Source of the DNA: DASRWI01 sp035654655
GTDB taxonomy: Bacteria > Bacteroidota > Ignavibacteria > Ignavibacteriales > Ignavibacteriaceae
Direction: 5' to 3'
Length of the DNA stretch: 64,000 nt
Assembly (NCBI GenBank): GCA_035654655.1
Contig: DASRWI010000030.1
Coordinates: 124,001 to 188,000 of the forward strand
Part shown: positions 9,271 through 18,156 of the stretch, piece by piece
Layout: every line of letters starts with the position of its first letter
How positions within the stretch are numbered: position 1 is the stretch's first letter
Notes under the pieces: generated by a model
What the model was told of the DNA's origin: nothing
Databases searched by the model: none
Seen by the model: only the letters and a program-made list of their open reading frames with translations
Made by a program: the position numbers and the translations under genes

Positions 9271-10328
9271 AAAATGACAATCAAATAGATACTCAAGATA
9301 AATTCTTTTTAAAAGCTGAATGGGAAGAGCATAAATCCACCTGGATTGGATGGCCTCATCAAAAAACTGATTGGCCCGGAAAGTTTGAACCTATTCCCTG
9401 GGTATTTGGTGAAATTGTAAGAAAACTTTCATTCAATGAAAATGTTAATGTACTTGTTCAATCCGATAAGCTTTTAGAAAGTGCTCTTTATGTTTTGAAA
9501 AAAAATGGTGCAAACTTAAAGAATGTTGTGTTTGACCAATTCAAGACTGACAGAGGATGGACAAGAGATTCAGGGCCTGCCTTTGTTAAACGTAATGGTA
9601 AAACTGAACTTATTAAATTTGGTTTTAATGCATGGGCAAAGTACAAAAATTATAAAAAAGACAGACTCCTACCCGATTATATTTCAAAGCATTACAACCT
9701 TCCAATGACTCCTGCCGTTTACAATGATAAATTAGTTGTACTTGAAGGTGGAAGTATAGATACAAATGGAAAGGGAACATTAGTAACTACGACGGAGTGC
9801 CTGCTGGATGAAAAAGTTCAGACAAGAAATAAAGGGTTTAAGAAAGATGATTATGAAAAAGTATTTAATGAATATTTTGGAGTTACAAATGTTTTATGGC
9901 TCAATAAGGGAATTGCTGGGGATGACACTCACGGACACGTTGATGACCTTTGTAGATTTGTAAATGAGAAAACTGTTGTACTTGTTCAAGAAGAAAATCC
10001 TAAAGATGCCAATTATAAAAATTTAAAAGAGAATAAGGAAATTTTATCAGATTTATTATTACAGGATGGTTCTAAACTTGAAGTAATAGATTTACCAATG
10101 CCTGAACCTTTATTTTTCGATGGAGAAAGATTACCCGCAAGCTATGCAAATTTTTATATTGCAAATAATATAGTATTAGTTCCTACCTTTAATGACCCTA
10201 ATGATTATAAGGCATTAGGTATATTATCAGAAATATTCAAAGACAAAAAAATAAATGGTATTCACGCAGTTGACCTTGTTTGGGGATTAGGAACAATTCA
10301 CTGCTTGACTCACGAACAAATTAAATAG
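9267..10328 (+). CDS. aguA: Agmatine deiminase
   Basis: A 353-residue guanidino-modifying enzyme that converts agmatine to N-carbamoylputrescine plus ammonia. Family motifs: AEWEEHKSTWIGWPH, TRDSGPAF, EGGSID, GDDTHGHVDDLCRFV and the catalytic Cys near the end in GTIHCLTHEQ. Together with the overlapping aguB gene it forms a two-step route from agmatine to putrescine. No arginine decarboxylase gene is in this window. The start is fixed by the ATGA overlap and the family N-terminus. Confidence 0.96.
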   Translation: MKNDNQIDTQDKFFLKAEWEEHKSTWIGWPHQKTDWPGKFEPIPWVFGEIVRKLSFNENVNVLVQSDKLLESALYVLKKNGANLKNVVFDQFKTDRGWTRDSGPAFVKRNGKTELIKFGFNAWAKYKNYKKDRLLPDYISKHYNLPMTPAVYNDKLVVLEGGSIDTNGKGTLVTTTECLLDEKVQTRNKGFKKDDYEKVFNEYFGVTNVLWLNKGIAGDDTHGHVDDLCRFVNEKTVVLVQEENPKDANYKNLKENKEILSDLLLQDGSKLEVIDLPMPEPLFFDGERLPASYANFYIANNIVLVPTFNDPNDYKALGILSEIFKDKKINGIHAVDLVWGLGTIHCLTHEQIK

Positions 10329-10371
10329 AATCAAAATTATTATTAAAATTAATTTTAATTTTATAAATTAT

Positions 10372-10412
10372 CCGAAAGGAAATTCCTTTTTTATTTTAAA
10401 AACTTTCGGAGG
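10372..10412 (+). promoter_or_regulatory. Leader hairpin overlapping the ribosome binding site of the FG-GAP gene
   Basis: CCGAAAG (10372-10378) can pair with CTTTCGG (10403-10409), whose last two bases belong to the GGAGG ribosome binding site (10408-10412) six bases ahead of the ATG at 10418. A competing inner stem AAAGG/CCTTT (10375-10379 with 10385-10389) would free it. It may modulate translation; this is inference from pairing only. Confidence 0.4.
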
Positions 10413-10417
10413 TTCTA

Positions 10418-12274
10418 ATGAAAAAAAATATGTTACTTCTTTCAACACTTCTTGTGTTTTTTTTAATTAGCACATCAAATTCTCAAACAATGATTAGAGT
10501 AGGCTCCATACCTGTTCCTGCATATGAGGAAGATGGTTGGGGAAATGCTATAAGTGGTGTTGATTTTGATGGTGATGGTCGTCAGGAAATTTATGTTGTA
10601 AACAACAATTATGCTGATGTTCCAAATGGTCTAATTCCTAAGATTTTCAAATATGAATTTAATGGTACTACCTGGGATTCAGTTTGGGGAGCAACGTTAG
10701 ATATTCCTAAACAAAACTCTTGGCCTCCATTAGCTTATGGAGACCTTGATAAAGATGGTAAAATGGAAATCATCTGGGCACCTGTTAACTTTCTTGATGC
10801 AACTGTAAATGCAAACCCAAATAGAATAATTGTATTCGAAGAAAAAGGCGATGGTAGTGATATTATGGGAGTTCCAAGTGGAAACAACTATTTGCCTAAT
10901 GCAGATTATCAATTACAAACCGCTGATATGTTTGAGTTGAGGCCAGTTAAAATAACAATCAAAGATATCGATAGAGATAATACAGATGAAATAATTTTTG
11001 CTGACCGTCAAGCTAATTGGAGATATGGTGTTGTTTCTGTTAATACTATTCCTGATAACGGAAATGGTTCAGAAATTTGGAACGTAGAAAGCAATGGTTT
11101 AGCTCAAGGAATTAATGCTTCAACTATTTATGATATGGCTGTTGTTGATTCAACTATTTATATCATTCATTCAAATGGTTCAGTTACTCCTGTTAGATAT
11201 GCAAACGGTACATACACCGTAGGTACAAATCAGGTTAATGTTGTTCCAACAGGTTCCTGGAAATCCGCTCAGGTTGCTGATATCAATAAAGATGGACAGC
11301 AAGAAATAGTTGCAGGTGGTTGGGGAACAACAAATACAGGTTTATACCTGCTTCAGAAATCAGGCGATACTTTGTTAACTTCAACAATTTATACCTTCCC
11401 AGCAGCCTCAAGAATTTATGGTGGAGCTACTGGTGATATTGATAAAGATGGCAAAGTAGATTTTGTATTTGGTTCAAGAGGAGGTACTCCTAACGCAATT
11501 ATTTGGAGATTAGAATATCAATCAGGTGATATAAAATTACCTGGCAGCTATACTGTTAATATAATTGATTCTTCAGTTGTAGCAACTGGTGGAAGATTTG
11601 ACATAGTAAATATTGGTAATGTAGACCAGGATACCTTAAATGAAGTAGTTTATGGTAATGGTGGCGAAAATGGTAGAACTCCATTAACAATTCTTGATGT
11701 TACAGGTCAGTTACCTGTTGAATTAGCTGCATTCTCAGCAGTTAGAGAAAACAATAATGTAAAATTAAGCTGGTCAACTGCAACTGAAACTAATAACTTA
11801 GGATTTGAAGTTCAGAGAAAAACAGCTAACAATGAATTTGTTTCTGCCGGCTTTGTTAAAGGTAATGGTACAACAACTACTAAACAATATTATTCATTTG
11901 TAGATAAAGAATTAAGTGCTGAAAATTATACTTATAGATTGAAACAAATCGATCATAATGGTAATTACTCTTATTCTGATGAAATCAATGTAGATATGAT
12001 TGCTCCTAATCAATTTACATTGAACCAGAACTATCCAAATCCATTTAATCCAACTACTACAATTAGTTTCAGCATACCTGTAAAATCGAATATAATCTTA
12101 AAAGTTTATAACATTGCAGGTGAAGAAGTTGCTAACTTAATCAATAATGAAATAATGGAAGCTGGATTACACAACATCAGATTTGATGCTTCAAAATTAG
12201 TAAGTGGTGTTTATATTTATAAACTTACTGCTGATGCTCAAACTTTAGTTAATAAAATGATGTTAATGAAGTAA
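10418..12274 (+). CDS. Secreted FG-GAP/VCBS-repeat protein with type IX sorting domain
   Basis: A 618-residue exported protein. Signal peptide about 1-22 (ISTSNSQ). Residues about 40-420 hold FG-GAP/VCBS-type repeats with calcium-binding-like DxDxDG loops: DFDGDGRQE, DLDKDGKME, DINKDGQQE, DIDKDGKVD; these usually build a beta-propeller. At about 430-530 is the Fn3-like module starting LPVELAAFSA. The C-terminus (about 535-618) is a Por secretion/type IX sorting domain with NQNYPNPFNPTT and a final GVYIYKLT ... KMMLMK. It is expected to cross the outer membrane by T9SS and stay on or leave the surface. Substrate unknown. The GGAGG ribosome site is partly in a hairpin. Confidence 0.9.
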   Translation: MKKNMLLLSTLLVFFLISTSNSQTMIRVGSIPVPAYEEDGWGNAISGVDFDGDGRQEIYVVNNNYADVPNGLIPKIFKYEFNGTTWDSVWGATLDIPKQNSWPPLAYGDLDKDGKMEIIWAPVNFLDATVNANPNRIIVFEEKGDGSDIMGVPSGNNYLPNADYQLQTADMFELRPVKITIKDIDRDNTDEIIFADRQANWRYGVVSVNTIPDNGNGSEIWNVESNGLAQGINASTIYDMAVVDSTIYIIHSNGSVTPVRYANGTYTVGTNQVNVVPTGSWKSAQVADINKDGQQEIVAGGWGTTNTGLYLLQKSGDTLLTSTIYTFPAASRIYGGATGDIDKDGKVDFVFGSRGGTPNAIIWRLEYQSGDIKLPGSYTVNIIDSSVVATGGRFDIVNIGNVDQDTLNEVVYGNGGENGRTPLTILDVTGQLPVELAAFSAVRENNNVKLSWSTATETNNLGFEVQRKTANNEFVSAGFVKGNGTTTTKQYYSFVDKELSAENYTYRLKQIDHNGNYSYSDEINVDMIAPNQFTLNQNYPNPFNPTTTISFSIPVKSNIILKVYNIAGEEVANLINNEIMEAGLHNIRFDASKLVSGVYIYKLTADAQTLVNKMMLMK

Positions 12275-12291
12275 TTAGAAATGTAGATATC

Positions 12292-12321
12292 AAAAAAGGC
12301 TATCTGATGATAGCCTTTTTT
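12292..12321. terminator. Bidirectional terminator between convergent genes
   Basis: A-tract, 7-bp stem GGCTATC (12298-12304) and GATAGCC (12309-12315) with loop TGAT, then a T-tract. It can serve the FG-GAP gene on plus and the lipoprotein gene on minus. Confidence 0.92.
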
Positions 12322-12335
12322 GTTTTTAAATTTTA

Positions 12336-13082
12336 TTAAAAATATTTATAAACATATTGAACTATACCTAATGATTTTCCTTTAGCATCCTTTCTTACTT
12401 CTTCTGTAACATTTCCTTTGTCATCATACTTGAATTCATATTTAGAAATTAAATCTCCATCACCATTATAAGTAGTCGAAACTGTTTTTCTTCCTTCATC
12501 ATCGTATTCATTTTCAACTTTGTACTCAAGCTGACCCGATTTATCATACCATCTCTCTTCAGTTAGATTACCGTCATCATCATATTCATATTCATAATAT
12601 TTTTCCATTTCATTACGAATATTCAATCTTGTAGATTTTATTTTATTCCCATAATCATTGTATTCATATGCATATTTTTTATCTACTTCATCTTTTTTAT
12701 TATATCTAATAGTAGCAATACGTCTTCCTGAGTTATCATACTGATATTCATATCTTGTATCAACTTTACCATCATCATCGTAAATAGTCATAGCTGTTAG
12801 AAATCCCTTATTATTATAAGTGGATGTTGAGAGTTTTCCTTTATTTTCAAGTTGACCTGCTTGATTATAATCAAATCTAAGTTTTTCAATAATATTAATA
12901 TTAGCTGAGTTTATATACTCTCTTTCAACCAGATCGTTATTTTTTAAATTCTTTTTAGGAGGTGGGGGAGTTTCCTTTTTTTCTACTTTAGGAGTTTCTT
13001 TTGTTTTTTCAGTTGTTTTTTCACTTGATGAACAACCAAAAAAAATTACTGCGGCCAAAAATAGTGTAGATATAGTTTTCAT
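12336..13082 (-). CDS. Lipoprotein with YD/RHS-like repeats
   Basis: A 248-residue predicted lipoprotein, lipobox ending at Cys17 (FFGC). A Lys/Thr/Pro-rich spacer runs to about residue 48 (with PPPP). The mature domain has about seven repeats of roughly 25 residues with consensus YEYxYDDxGNxxxxxxYxxxGxLxxK, which resemble YD repeats of RHS proteins and the MORN-like repeats at 6108-8331. An extended beta structure on the inner face of an outer membrane is plausible. No partner is evident and function is unknown. Confidence 0.8.
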   Translation of the reverse strand: MKTISTLFLAAVIFFGCSSSEKTTEKTKETPKVEKKETPPPPKKNLKNNDLVEREYINSANINIIEKLRFDYNQAGQLENKGKLSTSTYNNKGFLTAMTIYDDDGKVDTRYEYQYDNSGRRIATIRYNKKDEVDKKYAYEYNDYGNKIKSTRLNIRNEMEKYYEYEYDDDGNLTEERWYDKSGQLEYKVENEYDDEGRKTVSTTYNGDGDLISKYEFKYDDKGNVTEEVRKDAKGKSLGIVQYVYKYF

Positions 13083-13181
13083 GATTTTTATTTCTTTAGA
13101 GAATATTTGTAATTAGTTTCAAATTTAAGAAAGAAATTTTAAAAGTAAATGTTCTACATAAATCGAACTTTTTACATCAAA

Positions 13182-13682
13182 TCATTTTAATTTTTTATAA
13201 GCCTTTATCAAATTATGCTTAGTTACTAATAAATCTTGTGATATTACTTTAACTTCACCAAGGACAGGCATAAAGTTTGTATCACCATTCCATCTCGGTA
13301 CGATATGAAAGTGTAAATGTTCATGTATTCCGGCACCTGAAACTTTTCCAAGATTTGCACCAATGTTAAATCCTTCAGGATGTAAAACTTCAGTAAGGGC
13401 TTTTTCAGATAATTGAAGTTTATTCATAACTTCAATCTTTTCTTCACTTGTCAAAGATGAAAATTCTCCTGTATGTCTGTAAGGAACTATCATCAGATGA
13501 CCATTATTATAAGGATATAAATTTAAAACAGTAAAAGTAAGCTCACCTTTTTCAACTATTAGATTATTATCATCCTCAGGTTCTTCATCTTTCATTGAAC
13601 AGAAAACACATTGAGTATCTGAATTTTTATCTTTGAATGATTCTATATATTGAGTTCTCCAGGGAGACCAAAGTTTGTTCAT
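13182..13682 (-). CDS. HIT family hydrolase/phosphorylase (Ap4A-type)
   Basis: A 166-residue histidine-triad protein. The active-site motif HEHLHFHIVPRW contains the H-x-H-x-H pattern with the nucleophilic middle histidine. The start MNKLWSPWRTQYIES and the Cys pair (CVFCS) match the long HIT subgroup annotated as Ap4A phosphorylase or hydrolase-like. It likely cleaves dinucleoside polyphosphates or adenylated products. It lies just downstream of the EF-G paralogue terminator; GAGG at 13687-13690 (minus) precedes the ATG. Confidence 0.9.
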   Translation of the reverse strand: MNKLWSPWRTQYIESFKDKNSDTQCVFCSMKDEEPEDDNNLIVEKGELTFTVLNLYPYNNGHLMIVPYRHTGEFSSLTSEEKIEVMNKLQLSEKALTEVLHPEGFNIGANLGKVSGAGIHEHLHFHIVPRWNGDTNFMPVLGEVKVISQDLLVTKHNLIKAYKKLK

Positions 13683-13692
13683 ATTACCTCAT

Positions 13693-13720
13693 AAAAAAAG
13701 GCGGAGTGTTTAGCTCCGCC
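13693..13720 (-). terminator. Terminator after the EF-G paralogue
   Basis: Seven-bp GC-rich stem: GGCGGAG (13700-13706) pairs with CTCCGCC (13714-13720). On the minus strand it is followed by seven T. It separates the EF-G paralogue from the HIT gene by termination or attenuation. Confidence 0.9.
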
Positions 13721-13732
13721 GTATTGAAAATG

Positions 13733-15823
13733 TTATGCTTCCTCTCGGGATTTTTTGTATTCATCAATAATTTTGTTTTCTACTTCTTTTGGTACTTCTT
13801 CGTAGTAAGCAAATTTAATTTGATGATGACCTCTACCTTGAGTTAAGCTTCTTAGAGTTGATGAATATTTATGTAATTCAGATAAAGGAACATAAGCCTT
13901 AATTATCTGATTACCATCTTCTGAATCCATTCCTAAGATTTTACCTCTACGGCTTGATACATCTCCCAAAACATCACCCATATATTCCTCAGGAACTTTA
14001 ATTTCTATTTCATAGATGGGTTCAAGAAGTATAGGTTTGCATTCTAAAAATCCTTTTTTGAAGCATTGAGCTGCTGCAATTTTAAAGGACATTTCATCTG
14101 AGTCAACTGCGTGATAACTTCCAAAATGAAGTGTAACTTTAACGTCAACCACTTTATTTCCGGAAATAACGCCTTTAACTAAAGTTTCCTGTACACCTTT
14201 TTCAACTGCAGGAATAAAGTTTCTTGGTACAACTCCACCGACAATTGCATCTACGAACTCAAAACCTTTTCCTCTTGGTAAAGGTTCCATTTTAAATACT
14301 ACGTGACCATATTGGCCTCTACCGCCAGATTGCTTTTTATGCTTGTATTCTATTGTATCCTGAGTACCTTTTATAGTCTCTCTGTAAGGTATTCTTGGTT
14401 CAGCTAAATCGACATCAACACTATATCTTTCTTTCAATCTTTTAACTGCTAATGCAAGCTGAAGTTCACCCTGGCCTGATACAATTGTCTGAGATAATTC
14501 AGGGTCAAACTTAACATTGAAAGTTGGGTCTTCCTGATGGATATTGTGTAAACCGGATGCTATTTTATCTTCATCTCCTTTAGCTTTAGGTAAAATTGCT
14601 TCACTTATAACCGGAGAAGGGAATGGAATTTTTGGAATTACTACTCCAAAATTCTTTGAGGATAAAGTATCATTGGTATGTGAATCCTTAAGTTTTACAA
14701 CAGCACCTAAATCACCTGCATTAAGTTTGTTTACATCTTTTCTATTGTGACCATTCAAAATGGAAAGTTGACTTAATCTTTCTGATTTACTATTGCTTTG
14801 ATTAATTAAATCTAAACCAGGAGCTATACTTCCGGAATATACTTTGAATAATGAAAGTTCACCAACATGCTGTTCTGCAATTGTTTTGAAAATAAACATT
14901 ACAGGTTCTCCAGCGGCATTAGGTTGAACCATAACTTTCTGTTTACTATCTTTTAATTCGGCTTCAACTCCGTCTCTATCAAGCGGAGTAGGGAAGTATT
15001 TAGTTGCAAAATCAAGAAAAGTATTAATACCAACACCTTTTGTTGCAGATAGTGCAAATACAGGTGTTAATGATCTTTTGCTAATTGCAGTTCTAATTCC
15101 TACTTCAAGTTCTTCAGCTGTTAAAACTCCTTCTTCAAAATATTTATTCATTAAATCTTCAGAAGTTTCAGCAACCTTTTCCATCAATTCTAATTTGTAA
15201 GTTTCAGCTTCTGCTAATACATCTGCAGGAACATCAATTTCAGTTACTTTTTTAGTACCTGCTGCTCCATAAGTGTAAGCTTTCATTCTAACGACATCAA
15301 CCACAGTATCAAAAGCAAGTCCTTCTTTAACAGGGAAGGAAACTACTACTGCATCATGTGACAATTTCTCTCTAACTTGTTCAAAAGTTTCCTGGAATTT
15401 TGAATGTTCATTATCAACCTTGTTAATAATTACTGCAGTAGAGTTATTATGAGTTTTAGTAACCTTAGATGTACTTTCGGTACCAACTTCAACGCCTTCA
15501 GCGGATTTTAAAATCATAACAGCAGTATCGCAAACTTTCAAAGAACCAACAACTTCACCAATAAAGTCAGAATAACCAGGAGTATCAATTATATTTAGTT
15601 TTGTGTTATTCCATTCAATGTGCAAAAGCGAGGTTGAGATTGATATTTGTTTTTCTATTTCATTTGGAGTGTAATCAGAAATTGTATTACCTTCAGAAAT
15701 GGATCCAACACGGGTGGTTTCACCGGCGGTATATAAAATAATTTCGGACAAAGAGGTTTTACCGCTGCCTCCATGTCCGATAAACGCAATGTTGCGTAAC
15801 GAACCAGAATCATACTCTTTCAA
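13733..15823 (-). CDS. Elongation factor G-like GTPase (EF-G2 type)
   Basis: A 696-residue translation-factor GTPase. G1 GHGGSGKTS (about 17-25), G3 DTPGYSDF, G4 NKVD are present, followed by domain II, the RGQYGHVVF domain IV region and the C-terminal EF-G domain with SSRRGKILGM. The GHGGSGKT P-loop (instead of AHIDAGKT) and the insertion-poor domain I mark the EF-G2/EF-G-like clade, not the main FusA. Its exact role is unclear; related proteins have weak or no translocase role. Start is TTG with GAGGAGG eight bases upstream. Neighbours upstream are YtxG/YtxH-like stress proteins. Confidence 0.92.
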   Translation of the reverse strand: MKEYDSGSLRNIAFIGHGGSGKTSLSEIILYTAGETTRVGSISEGNTISDYTPNEIEKQISISTSLLHIEWNNTKLNIIDTPGYSDFIGEVVGSLKVCDTAVMILKSAEGVEVGTESTSKVTKTHNNSTAVIINKVDNEHSKFQETFEQVREKLSHDAVVVSFPVKEGLAFDTVVDVVRMKAYTYGAAGTKKVTEIDVPADVLAEAETYKLELMEKVAETSEDLMNKYFEEGVLTAEELEVGIRTAISKRSLTPVFALSATKGVGINTFLDFATKYFPTPLDRDGVEAELKDSKQKVMVQPNAAGEPVMFIFKTIAEQHVGELSLFKVYSGSIAPGLDLINQSNSKSERLSQLSILNGHNRKDVNKLNAGDLGAVVKLKDSHTNDTLSSKNFGVVIPKIPFPSPVISEAILPKAKGDEDKIASGLHNIHQEDPTFNVKFDPELSQTIVSGQGELQLALAVKRLKERYSVDVDLAEPRIPYRETIKGTQDTIEYKHKKQSGGRGQYGHVVFKMEPLPRGKGFEFVDAIVGGVVPRNFIPAVEKGVQETLVKGVISGNKVVDVKVTLHFGSYHAVDSDEMSFKIAAAQCFKKGFLECKPILLEPIYEIEIKVPEEYMGDVLGDVSSRRGKILGMDSEDGNQIIKAYVPLSELHKYSSTLRSLTQGRGHHQIKFAYYEEVPKEVENKIIDEYKKSREEA

Positions 15824-15878
15824 TAAAGTGTCCTCCTCAGTTCAGGAAAAGTAAAGTTAATAAATAAATAAATAATAA

Positions 15879-16274
15879 TTATCTTCTATCTCTATAAGTT
15901 GTCCAGAAAGCATTTACACCGTTAAGAACAGCAGAAAGATTCTGCGAAAAATCAGTTACCGGCTTCTCTACACTAAGTCTAACTCTTTCCTCTATTTCAA
16001 GGTATCTATCCACTCTTTCCTTTACGTCTGCAACAATATTTCTTGCAGTATCAATCGGCTCCTTAACTTCTTCTGTAATAGCATTTAATTTTTCGGTTAA
16101 ATTAGTCGTAGAAGCAATTAGGGGTTTAATTTGCAAAGATAAATCCTTAATGTCAAAACCAATATCTGTAACCGTTTTCGTAATTTTTCTTAAATAAATA
16201 ATTAAGCCAATACATAAAGCTGAAACAGATAACAGTAGGACCACAACGAAAATGTTTTTAACTTCGTCAGTCAT
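15879..16274 (-). CDS. DUF948/YtxG-like membrane protein
   Basis: A 131-residue protein with one N-terminal membrane helix (about 8-27) and a long amphipathic helix with LSLQIKPLIASTTNLTEKLNAITEEVKEPID, as in DUF948 (YtxG) proteins. The next gene upstream is a YtxH-like protein 29 bases away, reproducing the ytxG-ytxH pair known from Bacillus general stress regulons. Likely an envelope-associated stress protein. Family assignment rests on pattern, so it is moderate. Confidence 0.65.
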   Translation of the reverse strand: MTDEVKNIFVVVLLLSVSALCIGLIIYLRKITKTVTDIGFDIKDLSLQIKPLIASTTNLTEKLNAITEEVKEPIDTARNIVADVKERVDRYLEIEERVRLSVEKPVTDFSQNLSAVLNGVNAFWTTYRDRR

Positions 16275-16303
16275 TTTAGCACCTTTATTTATTGGTTAAA
16301 AAA

Positions 16304-16735
16304 TTAAGCTTCGTTATTGCCCTTTGTCTCTTTATAAGCATCTACTCCAGCTGCCCAGGCAGTTTTAATTTTGCTTTTTTCACTATCTATTGTGTCTTTG
16401 CCTTTACTTACATATTCAGTAGTTTTTTCTTTAGCTGTGTTATAAACTTTTTCAGCATCTTTTAATAAATCTTCAGATTTGTGTTTTGCATCGGCAATCA
16501 ATTGCTCTGATTTTTTCTTCCCTTCGTTAATCATATTTTTAGCTTTATCTTTAGCCTGATTGATATACTTGTCTGCTTCGTTCATATATTCATCAGTTTT
16601 TTCTTTTATATCTGCACGTAATTCTTTGCCTGGTTTAGGAGCATATAATAAGGCTATAATAGCACCAATGGCGCCTCCAGCTAAAAATCCGAGAAACAAG
16701 CCTTTACCTAATTTAGTATTTTCACGAGTCATCAT
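16304..16735 (-). CDS. YtxH domain general stress protein
   Basis: About 143 residues. A glycine-zipper membrane segment (GLFLGFLAGGAIGAIIALLYAPKPGKELR) defines YtxH; a long charged helix with repeated KDKAKN/KHKSED/KEKTTE segments follows, like late-embryogenesis-abundant proteins. The reading frame extends upstream to 16798, but the ATG at 16735 is chosen because AAGGAG (16747-16742) lies six bases before it and the extension translates an inverted-repeat leader. Function in stress tolerance is by analogy only. Confidence 0.85.
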   Translation of the reverse strand: MMTRENTKLGKGLFLGFLAGGAIGAIIALLYAPKPGKELRADIKEKTDEYMNEADKYINQAKDKAKNMINEGKKKSEQLIADAKHKSEDLLKDAEKVYNTAKEKTTEYVSKGKDTIDSEKSKIKTAWAAGVDAYKETKGNNEA

Positions 16736-16759
16736 GGTTATCTCCTTTTTATGAATTAA

Positions 16760-16824
16760 AAAACGATTGAATATAATAAGCACCTTACATAAACGCAAGA
16801 AAACAAATCACCATCAATCGTTTT
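16760..16824 (-). promoter_or_regulatory. Long-range 11-bp stem in the ytxH leader
   Basis: On the minus strand AAAACGATTGA (16824-16814) is perfectly complementary to TCAATCGTTTT (16770-16760), 43 bases apart, and the second arm continues into a T run just before the AAGGAG of the YtxH gene. It resembles the closing stem of a leader RNA or an attenuator; two binding sites of a dimeric regulator are the alternative. Confidence 0.4.
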
Positions 16825-16896
16825 AACTCATCGATCAAATATTAATTTTAATTATAAGTAAAATTAAATATCTTTTAAACAAACTACAAAAAGAAG

Positions 16897-18141
16897 TTAC
16901 ATATTATTTATAATCTCTGTACCAAATTGAGAGCATTTAACTTCTTTAGCTCCATCCATTTGACGTGCAAAATCATAAGTAACTGTTTTCTTTTTAATGG
17001 TCTTTTGCATAGATTTTTCAATTAATGATGCAGCTTTATTCCAGCCCATATATTCAAGCATCATTACACCACTAAGAATAACTGAGCCTGGATTTACCTT
17101 ATCAAGGCCTGCATATTTAGGTGCAGTACCGTGTGTGGCTTCAAATATAGCTGTTGAGTAACTAATATTAGCTCCTGGAGCGATACCTAATCCACCTACC
17201 TGAGCTGCTGAAGCATCGGATAAATAATCTCCATTCAAGTTTGGAGTTGCTAATACTTCATATTCACTTGGACGCAGCAGTAATTGCTGGAACATACTGT
17301 CAGCAATTCTATCTTTTATCATTACTTTACCTTCAGGTAAACCGCCTAATTTATAAAATTCATCTTCGGTGATAACCTTATCTTTGTATTCATCACGGGC
17401 AACTTCATAACCCCATTCTTTGAATGCACCTTCAGTAAATTTCATAATGTTGCCTTTGTGCACAAGAGTAACGCTCTTCTTATTATTTGCAATAGCAAAA
17501 TCAATTGCTTTTCTCACAAGACGTTTACTTCCAAATTCACTTATTGGTTTAATCCCAATTCCTGATGATTTCCGAATATCTTTTTCAAACTTTTTATTTA
17601 TGTATTTAATTAAATCATCGGATTCTTTTGTAGCAGCTTTAAATTCAATCCCTGCATAAACATCTTCAGTATTTTCTCTAAATAAAATAATATTTAAATC
17701 TTGAGGCCTTTTCATAGGAGAGGGAACACCTGTATAATATTTAACAGGACGAACACAGGCAAAAAGATCAAGTAATTGTCTTAATGCAACGTTTAAGCTT
17801 CTGATACCACCACCCACAGGAGTCGTTAAAGGACCTTTAATTGCAACAACATATTCTCTTATTGCTTCAACAGTTTCATCCGGCAGCCATTTGTTTTTTC
17901 CATAGGTTGCTACAGCTTTTTCACCTGCATATAATTCCATCCAGGAAATTTTCTTTGCTCCTTTATAAGCTTTTTCAACTGCTGCATCAATTACTCTTTT
18001 GGAAGCTGCCCAAATATCCGGGCCTGTTCCATCACCTTCTATAAAACCTATTATAGGATTATCAGGTACTACTATCTTATTATCTGAACCTACAGTAATT
18101 TTTTCACCTTCAGGAACGATAATCTTCTTATATTTTTTCAT
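16897..18141 (-). CDS. icd: Isocitrate dehydrogenase, NADP-dependent
   Basis: A 414-residue homodimer-type isocitrate dehydrogenase of the E. coli class, catalysing oxidative decarboxylation of isocitrate to 2-oxoglutarate. The substrate loop GGGIRSLNVALRQ includes Ser115, matching the Ser that AceK phosphorylates in E. coli; no aceK is in view. LFRENTEDVYAGIEF and HGTAPKYAGLDKVNPGS are present; the Lys-Tyr after TAP matches NADP-specific enzymes. It lies 15 bases downstream of the flippase-like gene, so it is probably the last gene of that operon. Confidence 0.96.
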   Translation of the reverse strand: MKKYKKIIVPEGEKITVGSDNKIVVPDNPIIGFIEGDGTGPDIWAASKRVIDAAVEKAYKGAKKISWMELYAGEKAVATYGKNKWLPDETVEAIREYVVAIKGPLTTPVGGGIRSLNVALRQLLDLFACVRPVKYYTGVPSPMKRPQDLNIILFRENTEDVYAGIEFKAATKESDDLIKYINKKFEKDIRKSSGIGIKPISEFGSKRLVRKAIDFAIANNKKSVTLVHKGNIMKFTEGAFKEWGYEVARDEYKDKVITEDEFYKLGGLPEGKVMIKDRIADSMFQQLLLRPSEYEVLATPNLNGDYLSDASAAQVGGLGIAPGANISYSTAIFEATHGTAPKYAGLDKVNPGSVILSGVMMLEYMGWNKAASLIEKSMQKTIKKKTVTYDFARQMDGAKEVKCSQFGTEIINNM

Positions 18142-18156
18142 TATGACTCCATTTAT

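Noticed and set aside
16304..16798. Longer YtxH protein from 16798
   Set aside because: The extension translates the inverted-repeat leader; AAGGAG marks the ATG at 16735.
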